DNA of 7,791 nucleotides from Clostridiaceae bacterium. GTDB taxonomy: Bacteria > Bacillota_A > Clostridia > Clostridiales > Clostridiaceae. The stretch lies in NCBI GenBank assembly GCA_029256485.1, contig JAQSXU010000149.1:1-7791 (forward strand). Reading direction: 5' to 3'. The notes beneath the pieces are model-generated. The model worked only from the letters and a program-made list of their open reading frames with translations. It did not search any database and was not told where the DNA came from. Below, one piece after another: positions 1-5,064 of this stretch; position 1 is the first letter of the stretch; every line of letters begins with the position of its first letter. The position numbers and the translations under genes are program-made.

Positions 1-370
1 TTGATAAGTCATTTAGATTTTGAACTTTTACTTCCTGTTCCTCTAAAAAGGTTGCTAAATTTTTATCATTTAGTAGAAGATTTCTCTCTAAAATCTGTAG
101 AAAAGTTTTTGAAAAACTTTTTTCACTTTCAAAAACGGAATCCCCTATGCCTTCAAAACTTATCTTGATTGGTAGATAAGTTTGATCTTTTTTAAGCTTT
201 TTATTAAGTAAAAATAAAGTTGTAGTTTTTCCATACTGTCTTGGTCTATTTATAATAAAGTATTTTTCTTTTTCAATCATCTTAATTATTTTTTGTAGTT
301 TACCAGATGTATCTACCATATAATGCATTTCTGGTATACAAGTTCCTGTGACATTAAATTCTTTTTCCAT
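1..370 (-). CDS. AAA-ATPase-like protein (PF09820 type), N-terminal part, runs off the left edge
   Basis: The reading frame opens at ATG 370-368 and stays open for 123 codons to the window edge, so the C-terminus is missing. A purine-rich AAAGGGG (383-389) lies 12 nt upstream, which is rather far. Residues 15-20 read MHYMVD and residues 41-51 read NRPRQYGKTTT, a P-loop; SFEG follows at 71-74. This order (HYMVD, RPRQYGKTT, SFEG) is characteristic of the predicted AAA-ATPase family PF09820, whose members usually carry a PD-(D/E)XK nuclease-like domain at the C-terminus, beyond this window. The family is abundant in Clostridia, often in many copies. Its cellular role is not established; a mobile or defence-related function is only suspected. 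The family assignment is firm. Whether the gene is intact cannot be judged here. Confidence 0.88.
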   Translation of the reverse strand, partial: MEKEFNVTGTCIPEMHYMVDTSGKLQKIIKMIEKEKYFIINRPRQYGKTTTLFLLNKKLKKDQTYLPIKISFEGIGDSVFESEKSFSKTFLQILERNLLLNDKNLATFLEEQEVKVQNLNDLS

Positions 371-435
371 GAATTTTTCACGCCCCTTTATATTGATTAT
401 TTTATCATATTACACTGTATTTAAACATAAAAAAT

Positions 436-470
436 AACCTACTCAAATGTATATTACACTTTAGTAGGTT
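436..470. terminator. Hairpin with flanking T-tracts, probable terminator
   Basis: A perfect 8-bp stem, AACCTACT (436-443) with AGTAGGTT (463-470), encloses a 19-nt loop. On the minus strand the stem is followed by TATTTTTTA, so it could end transcription from the UPF0175/DUF3368 unit just upstream. On the plus strand it is followed by TTGTTTT. The large loop and moderate stem make it weaker than a textbook terminator. Confidence 0.55.
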
Positions 471-482
471 TTGTTTTACTGT

Positions 483-505
483 ATTTTCCAAGTCACTGTT
501 ACCCT
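483..505. repeat. 23-bp dispersed repeat, copy 1
   Basis: This stretch matches 2773-2795 at 21 of 23 positions in the same orientation. The shared core is AAGTCAC, one variable base, then GTTACCCT. On the minus strand both copies can be read as VTVTW, and the core difference is a synonymous third-position change, so the repeat may be the tail of a once-coding sequence. It could equally be a transposon-end motif. It sits just after the DUF3368 scrap stop codon and before the hairpin at 436-470. Confidence 0.5.
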
Positions 506-509
506 TACA

Positions 510-710
510 CTAGTTACTATCATTATTTTCAAAAATTCTTTCTTCTTCACAAGCTATCTTTAAAGCTTCTAAATATAATTTTTTTGAAATTCTATAGTCT
601 TCTTGAATAAGACTATCCAAATATGATTTAATTTCATCTATCTTTTCTAGTTTTTTTGCTAATTGTAAGATACCTACTTGTACTCCTTTAGTAGGTCTTT
701 TATTGCTATC
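510..710 (-). pseudogene. DUF3368 (PIN-like toxin) C-terminal remnant
   Basis: A minus-strand frame is open from just after a TGA (713-711) to the TAG at 512-510, about 66 codons, and lacks ATG, GTG or a usable start at its beginning. From about 683 it reads VGILQLAKKLEKIDEIKSYL and then a segment like LIQEDYRISKKLYLEAL. This resembles the C-terminal helices of DUF3368 proteins (pattern GxLLxAKKxGLIxxVKPLLDxLIxxxFxISxxLYxxxL). DUF3368 proteins are PIN-like and are typically encoded directly downstream of UPF0175, as here. The catalytic N-terminal PIN part is absent, and the fragment overlaps the end of the UPF0175 gene in another frame, which implies an internal deletion that fused the two genes. 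The recognition rests on the pattern alone. Confidence 0.5.
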
Positions 711-964
711 TCATCTTCTATTATATCTTCTTCTGTATATTCTCCCCAAGGTATATCTTTTAATTTAAGTGTATATATAAAATCATTTAGTGAAAGCTTT
801 GCAATTTCTGCTGCTCTTGCCAAAGAAACACTCTTAGCCACAAACAAACTTATTGCTATTAAAATCCCTACATTTTTATCAAGCGAATCACCATGTGCTA
901 AATCGTCTAATAATGGAAGTACATCTTCAGGTATAACTACAGAATTGTTTTTTCTCAACTCCAT
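674..964 (-). CDS. UPF0175 family antitoxin-like protein
   Basis: This is a 96-aa protein, a normal size for UPF0175 (PF03683). The start ATG (964-962) has a good ribosome-binding site, AGGGAGGT at 978-971, 6 nt upstream. The diagnostic stretch is ARAAEIAKLSLNDFIYTLK followed by DIPWGEYTEED, matching the family pattern of a helix-turn-helix-like AxxAGLSxxEFxxxL segment and a GIPxGEYxEED segment. UPF0175 proteins are treated as small DNA-binding antitoxins, usually paired with a downstream DUF3368 PIN-like toxin. Here the partner is reduced to a C-terminal scrap, so this gene appears to be an orphan antitoxin. A plausible promoter lies at 987-1017. The family call is confident; the antitoxin role is inferred from the family. 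Confidence 0.85.
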   Translation of the reverse strand: MELRKNNSVVIPEDVLPLLDDLAHGDSLDKNVGILIAISLFVAKSVSLARAAEIAKLSLNDFIYTLKLKDIPWGEYTEEDIIEDEIAIKDLLKEYK

Positions 965-986
965 GAACCCACCTCCCTTTTCTATT

Positions 987-1017
987 ATTATATCATGAAC
1001 ATATTCTTAATATTCAA
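987..1017 (-). promoter_or_regulatory. Candidate sigma-A promoter for the UPF0175 gene
   Basis: Reading the minus strand, TTGAAT (1017-1012) and a perfect TATAAT (992-987) are separated by 19 nt, a little longer than the ideal 17. The -10 lies 22 bases upstream of the start codon, leaving room for the AGGGAGGT ribosome-binding site. The -10 is convincing; the -35 is weak in such AT-rich sequence. Confidence 0.45.
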
Positions 1018-1088
1018 AATACTTTTATAATTATTCGCAATATTCTTAGAACTTAATCAAACTTAAACTATCTATACGAATATTAAGA
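1005..1088. repeat. 11-bp inverted repeat in the UPF0175 upstream region; rest of 965-1200 non-coding
   Basis: TCTTAATATTC (1005-1015) and its exact reverse complement GAATATTAAGA (1078-1088) flank a 62-nt spacer, and the left arm overlaps the candidate -35 region. Several further TATTC/GAATA motifs occur between them. It could be an operator for an autoregulating antitoxin, but the sequence is so AT-rich that chance is possible. Otherwise the interval between 965 and 1200 contains no coding sequence that I can see. Confidence 0.25.
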
Positions 1089-1200
1089 GTTTCATTTTTA
1101 TAATATATAATACATAAATATTACTAACATTTAATAATAATAACTATATATTAAAAAGTATACAGAAATGCCTTTTGTTTAAAACACTAAAATATATGAT

Positions 1201-1649
1201 ATGAATAAATTAGAAAGAAATATAATCATTGGAAGTCTGCTTGGTGATGGTAGCCTTGCTCTTTATGGTAAAGTAAAAATGCATACTATAGAGAACATGG
1301 ATACACAAAGCAAATTCCTTATAGTCAATGGAAAGCTGATAAACTTAAAAATCTTGACCTTAAACTTTTGACTAGCTTCAAAAATCCTCAACTACGTTCC
1401 CCTAGTAATAAACTCTATACTAATCTTTATAACATCTTTTACATAAACGGAGAAAAAACTATTACAAAGGAAAATCTGCTGCTTCTAGATCATCCAATAG
1501 GATTAGCATGTCTATATATGGATGATGGTTCATTAGTTATAGATTCAAGCAAGAGAAAAAATGGCTCTATTTACATTTTCCCAAGAATATCTATCTATAC
1601 ACTTAATTTTTCAGAAGATGAAAATGTTAATAAACCATTAGTATCATAG
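1201..1649 (+). pseudogene. LAGLIDADG homing endonuclease, frameshifted and 3'-truncated
   Basis: Two frames together encode a LAGLIDADG_2-type endonuclease. The first frame starts at ATG 1201 and gives MNKLERNIIIGSLLGDGSL, the first LAGLIDADG helix, ending at TGA 1369-1371. The second frame, entered at the A-run 1275-1279, gives NAYYREHGYTKQIPYSQWK and later PIGLACLYMDDGSL, the second motif with its acidic residues. Removing one A from an ancestral A6 run explains the shift exactly. After FSEDENV (about 1625) the similarity stops and the frame runs into unrelated DNA, ending at TAG 1647-1649, so the C-terminal part is lost. No ribosome-binding site precedes ATG 1201. Such enzymes cut long target sites and spread introns or inteins; this copy should be inactive. 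No host intron is visible around it. Confidence 0.8.
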
Positions 1650-1785
1650 CTGTAGGTAGTAGTAGTCCAATTTTTATCTGTAACGGATATAAGCTGCTTT
1701 TTATCGTTAAATACATGTTTTCTTGTATTATTTCTCTCCTCTATCTACAGCATCACCACCTTTTCCTATGATATAATATTCATTG
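1626..1785 (-). pseudogene. RHS/YD-repeat protein fragment
   Basis: The minus strand encodes scraps of an RHS-type wall-associated protein in two frames. From about 1785 it reads YYIIGKGGDAVDRGEK and then a stop. Shifting frame near 1730, it continues NTRKHVFNDKKQLISVTDKN and TTTTYSYDTNGLLT. The SVTDxNxxTTTYxYDxNGxLT spacing is the signature of YD repeats (PF05593). Full proteins are very large secreted or wall-bound polypeptides used in contact toxin delivery; only about 50 residues survive. The fragment abuts the broken LAGLIDADG gene on one side and an Rpn C-terminus on the other, both on the opposite strand, so the junctions are probably deletion or recombination scars. The YD identification is good; the GKGGDAVDRGEK part is less certain. 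Confidence 0.62.
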
Positions 1786-1922
1786 AAAAAGGCATTGAAC
1801 AAGGAAAAGAAGAAACTGCTGTAAATCTTTTAAAACTTTGGATAGATACAGAAATTATAGCTAAAGGAACTGGGTTAAGTTTAGAAAAGATACTTGAACT
1901 CAAGAAAAAATATGAAAACTAA
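1782..1922 (+). pseudogene. C-terminal remnant of an Rpn/PD-(D/E)XK nuclease-transposase family protein
   Basis: The plus strand reads IEKGIEQGKEETAVNLLKLW followed by IDTEIIAKGTGLSLEKILEL and ends KKKYEN with a TAA at 1920-1922. The repetitive EKGxEQGKEE linker followed by a small helical domain of the form LLKxxxxxExIxxxTGLSxEEIxxLK is the standard C-terminus of Rpn (recombination-promoting nuclease, PF12784) proteins. The nuclease domain is missing and no start codon is in frame. Upstream the sequence passes directly into the RHS scrap. A strong terminator lies about 95 nt downstream at 2017-2050 and may have belonged to this gene. Confidence 0.7.
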
Positions 1923-2016
1923 AATTGTATCACATTAGATGGTACCTCTAATATATGACCGAAAGATCATATACTTACTAATTATGATATATGTTTAAGC
2001 CATTAAAAAACCCTAA

Positions 2017-2050
2017 AGAATCGCCACCGAAATGACGATTCTCTCTTTTT
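2017..2050. terminator. Strong bidirectional rho-independent terminator
   Basis: A 10-bp stem, AGAATCGCCA (2017-2026) with TGACGATTCT (2033-2042), has one wobble or mismatch depending on strand and a 6-nt loop CCGAAA. On the plus strand it is followed by CTCTTTTT (2043-2050). On the minus strand it is followed by TTTAGGG and then six Ts (2010-2005). It sits between the plus-strand Rpn remnant and the minus-strand glycosyltransferase remnant, so it could serve both directions. Confidence 0.8.
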
Positions 2051-2094
2051 ATTATCTTGTCCTAATTTTCTATTGTTTGCTGTGTTCATGATTT

Positions 2095-2136
2095 GTTCAC
2101 GACCCCTTGGGGTCTTTGTGAACGGAGTGAACTTGC
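2095..2136. repeat. Palindrome with GTGAAC repeats, abutting the broken glycosyltransferase
   Basis: GTTCAC (2095-2100), the perfect palindrome GACCCCTTGGGGTC (2101-2114), TTT, and GTGAAC (2118-2123) form a long hairpin. GTGAAC recurs directly at 2127-2132. The segment 2114-2136 matches 3078-3100 at 20 of 23 positions. In both places it touches the 3' end of a minus-strand gene. It looks like the terminal part of a mobile element or repeat family; the glycosyltransferase frame is cut off exactly here. Confidence 0.55.
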
Positions 2137-2721
2137 TACGGATCTTCTGAGTCATTTTTCACTGCCACTTCCAATAAATCTATATTCCTTTTAAGTTTAT
2201 CTGTTCTATTTAATGCTTCCTCTGTGTAACCCACATGATCTGCAGTTATACCTATGATCTCTGTTTCATAGGTTTTACCATCCAAAGCTATAAGCTGCTC
2301 ATGAATTATTCCTTCATAATGAAAATAATTTCTGTTAAAAAGTCTATTTACTCTTTCAGTATACTTCCTATTGCCATTGGAATCCTCCATTATATTAATT
2401 CTACCTACCTTATTTTTATTCAAAGAATTTTTTATAAATTTATCTACATTATGTCTAAAGAAATCTGTAATAAACTCATCTGGATCTAGCACAAGTATCC
2501 AATCATTTGAAGCTTTAGATATAGAGAAATTTCTAGCTTTTGAAAATCATTACACCATTTAAAATCATAAATTTTATCTGTAAATTGTGATGCGATAATC
2601 TTTGTATTATCAATAGAATCTGTATCTACTATAATTATTTCATCTATTAAAGCAGCTACTTTGGATAAGCAATTTTAAGGTTTGCTCCTTCATTTTTAAC
2701 TATCATACATAAAGTTAACAT
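2136..2721 (-). pseudogene. Family 2 glycosyltransferase, two frameshifts and truncated 3' end
   Basis: Reading through two one-base gaps, the minus strand encodes the N-terminal ~195 residues of a TPR-type family 2 glycosyltransferase. It starts MLTLCMIVKNEGANLK at ATG 2721-2719, continues IDEIIIVDTDSIDNTK and KWCNDF, then KARNFSISKASNDWILVLDP with the DPDEF acid motif, VMED-like NIMEDSNGN, NRLFNRNYFHYEGIIHEQL and the usual HVGYTEE. Both shifts fall in homopolymers: T-run 2673-2676 and A-run 2543-2546 on the plus strand, each one base short. The protein ends NDSEDP at TAG 2138-2136, where related proteins continue into TPR repeats. These enzymes transfer sugars to surface or flagellar structures. 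This copy is non-functional. A short coding tail ending INNYRD with TAA just upstream suggests that it was once the second gene of an operon. Confidence 0.8.
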
Positions 2722-2772
2722 ATTTTTTAATCCCTATAATTATTAATATCTACGTTCTTCCTCCTTGCCATC

Positions 2773-2795
2773 ATTTCCCAAGTCACAGTTACCCT
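2773..2795. repeat. 23-bp dispersed repeat, copy 2
   Basis: This copy matches 483-505 at 21 of 23 positions. It lies at the far edge of the hairpin-rich segment 2796-3101. On the minus strand it can be read as RVTVTWEM, continuing to INNYRD and a stop just before the glycosyltransferase remnant. It may mark the distal end of the structured element or be the tail of a decayed upstream gene. Confidence 0.45.
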
Positions 2796-3101
2796 AATGC
2801 TATAAAAACTCGGAAAAAGTTAACATATTCTCGCATTTACGAATATGTTAATACTGATTTCTATTTTCCCCGAAAATATCATCCTTTTCGATTGACAATT
2901 TTTCGGAGTTAACACAACTTCACACCTTCGGATTAAAACCTGATAGTTTGTCTGCCTACACTTAATCTGTTATGTCACCATAACAAATCCAAGACTAACT
3001 ACTGTCTGGTTGCTAATCTTTACCATACAGGATTCCCACCTGTTATACTTTACGCCCTTGCTTGGAGTACCGGAGGGCTTTGCGAACTGAGTGAGCTTGC
3101 C
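2796..3101 (-). ncRNA. Hairpin-rich non-coding element, possible mini-IStron or transposon-end remnant
   Basis: No frame is convincingly coding here, but the segment is packed with stems. TTAACATATTC (2820-2830) pairs perfectly with 2841-2851. CCGAAAA (2870-2876) pairs with 2900-2906. GTTATG (2969-2974) pairs with CATAAC (2979-2984) around TCAC, which on the minus strand is GTGA, a GNRA tetraloop. ACAGG (3027-3031) pairs with CCTGT (3039-3043). The GNRA loop points to a minus-strand RNA. On that strand the element begins directly after TTGAT (3106-3102), the known target pentamer of ISDra2-like IS200/IS605 elements and of the C. difficile IStron. I infer a deleted element that kept its structured end and lost its transposase genes. 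I could not recognise group I or group II intron core motifs. Confidence 0.4.
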
Positions 3102-3102
3102 A

Positions 3103-5064
3103 TCAAATATCAGATGGATTTATAATTTTAAATCCTGCTTTCTCTACTTTATTCCTAAATGCTTTATTAAAATTTTTAATATTATCTATGTCAACAAGTG
3201 CTGTCAAGTTTTTTCGAGCTCTAGAACAACCAACATAAAATAATTTATATGCACTTAACACATTCGATACCATACTATCGTTAAAACATTTTTTAGCATT
3301 TGAACACGTTTGCTTTTTTATATAATCTTCATATATATTTCTGCATAAAATATTAAAAATTATATTTTCATCAAACTTTTTAATTACCGCATAACTTTTA
3401 TCTAGTAGAAATTGTTTATATGTATTTAACTGATTTAGTTTAATATACTTTATATTGAAATCCAAATAATCTATAATTTCTTTACAGAATAATAGATATT
3501 CAAAGTAAAAATCTTCAAATTCATCAAGCGAAAAATCTACTTGGGACCAAACTCTAAAAAATTCATAAATATGAACTCTTGGATCATTTTTTTTACTATC
3601 TTCTGCTACAAATACAACCGAATCATGACTCTCACCCTTTACTCCATGCTGTGTTGATACATGAGAATCCGCATTGCTGTTTTCTAGGTTAATAACTTCA
3701 CGAACAGATATATCAAAAACTTTAGAATATGTATTCTCAGATTTTATTGTTTCCATAAAACTTTTTTCCAACATATTTTTACTATCCATTAAATCTATTA
3801 GTTGTCCAATTGTAGTTTCTTCATCATTAAGCTTATCAAAAATTTTTTTCCATAAATCATATAAATATTTTTTATTTTCTACTGACCTTAAAGTAACTCT
3901 TTGTATATTAAATATTTTTTTGTTATCCCTACATTTTTTCAAAAATGAACCATAAGTTTTATTTTGCCAACAAACATTTACATTATACATTATTATCATA
4001 AATTTTAACAAATCATCCTGATTATCTACTTCATCATTATTAAGTAAAATATCAACTGCTGAAACTTTATTAACACGAGAATACTTATCAATATGATTAT
4101 AAGCATTGTATAAATTACTAGCACCTATTTGCTCAAATCTTTCTCTATTGAAAACATACAAAACAAGGATTTTTGAATCTTGGCTAATAATTTTTTTAAT
4201 TATATCTTCAAACTCATCATGTTTAGCAATAATTATTCTCGGTTCAAAATCTAATTTTATATTTTGAAGTTTCTCATCATGTCTTTGATCTAATTTCGGA
4301 TTATTATATATTTTGTTTAAAATGCCTACAATAACTGGAATCGATCTATGATTTATTATTTTTCTCTTATCTTGCTGTATAGATACAAGCTTATCATTTA
4401 ATTCACTATTATAAGATTTATATATTTGTTGCATTTTATCACCATATAAATACAATTTAACTTCTGTATTCTTTACAGCATTAAAGAATATATTAAATAC
4501 TTCAGGTGAAGTATCTTGGTATTCATCAATAATAATTATTTTAAACCTTCTATTAATTTTTTGATATAACTTCGGATATTTCTCTAAAACTTTGTATGTA
4601 AATGATAGCAAATCATCATGGCTCAAACCACCATAATATAAAGAATTGAACTGAGTTTCATTATATGAAATAGCTTTTACATTCTGCTTTATAATATCAA
4701 GACTAATATCTCCGAATTTTTCTTTATATTTATTGTTGCTTTCTTGTTTCTCAGGATTAGTTATTCTTTGAAGAATAGCTTCTGTATATACTTCAAAATA
4801 CAGTTCAATAATCTCACGCTTTCCCATCAACGAACTTATCATATCATTTATATAAGAATGAATTGTACTTATATATACATTAGAGGAATCTATCCCTTTT
4901 AATAATTCATCTGCAGCTCTGTTTGTGTATGTAATACATAGTACTTTATCTTGAGGATTTTTAATATTATACTCTCTTATCTCAGATTTGATTCTATATG
5001 TCTTTCCACTACCAGCAGGAGCATTAACTAATACAATATTATCATTATCTATTTCATTAGCCAT
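3103..5064 (-). CDS. UvrD-like superfamily 1 helicase, GajB-like component of a Gabija-type system
   Basis: This 653-aa protein has the full SF1A motif series: Walker A APAGSGKT (15-22), motif Ia TYTNRAADEL (45-54), Ib ISTIHSY (65-71), Walker B IIIDEYQDTSP (177-187), motif III YLYGDKMQQIY (205-215), motif IV NHRS (238-241), motif V STQHGVKGESHDSVVF (470-485) and motif VI FYVGCSRARKNL (609-620). All catalytic residues look intact. The start at 5064 is set by AAGGAGGG (5078-5071) and overlaps the upstream nuclease gene by 16 nt, so translation is probably coupled. In Gabija, GajB senses DNA ends or ssDNA, hydrolyses nucleotides and activates the GajA nuclease; I infer the same here. It is longer than the founding GajB (about 494 aa), mostly between motifs IV and VI. 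The stop codon lies inside the TTGAT that borders the structured element. Confidence 0.88.
   Translation of the reverse strand: MANEIDNDNIVLVNAPAGSGKTYRIKSEIREYNIKNPQDKVLCITYTNRAADELLKGIDSSNVYISTIHSYINDMISSLMGKREIIELYFEVYTEAILQRITNPEKQESNNKYKEKFGDISLDIIKQNVKAISYNETQFNSLYYGGLSHDDLLSFTYKVLEKYPKLYQKINRRFKIIIIDEYQDTSPEVFNIFFNAVKNTEVKLYLYGDKMQQIYKSYNSELNDKLVSIQQDKRKIINHRSIPVIVGILNKIYNNPKLDQRHDEKLQNIKLDFEPRIIIAKHDEFEDIIKKIISQDSKILVLYVFNRERFEQIGASNLYNAYNHIDKYSRVNKVSAVDILLNNDEVDNQDDLLKFMIIMYNVNVCWQNKTYGSFLKKCRDNKKIFNIQRVTLRSVENKKYLYDLWKKIFDKLNDEETTIGQLIDLMDSKNMLEKSFMETIKSENTYSKVFDISVREVINLENSNADSHVSTQHGVKGESHDSVVFVAEDSKKNDPRVHIYEFFRVWSQVDFSLDEFEDFYFEYLLFCKEIIDYLDFNIKYIKLNQLNTYKQFLLDKSYAVIKKFDENIIFNILCRNIYEDYIKKQTCSNAKKCFNDSMVSNVLSAYKLFYVGCSRARKNLTALVDIDNIKNFNKAFRNKVEKAGFKIINPSDI

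Noticed and set aside
678..998. Plus-strand open frame of about 106 codons opposite the UPF0175 gene
   Set aside because: It is antisense to a recognised protein, has no ribosome-binding site and shows no family features; it is a shadow of the real gene.
1952..1973. Hairpin TATATGA / TCATATA with an 8-nt loop
   Set aside because: The stem is all but AT-only and no T-tract follows on either strand; the strong terminator lies about 45 nt further on.
2235..2562. Two plus-strand open frames opposite the glycosyltransferase remnant
   Set aside because: They are low-complexity, I/S/Y-rich antisense translations of a recognisable glycosyltransferase and have no start signals.
2796..3101. Group II intron as explanation of the structured segment
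   Set aside because: I looked for a GUGYG 5' end and a domain V-like hairpin on both strands and found neither; no reverse transcriptase is present. A retron is excluded for the same reason.
3674..3955. Plus-strand open frame inside the helicase gene
   Set aside because: It is antisense to a fully motif-complete helicase with no independent support.
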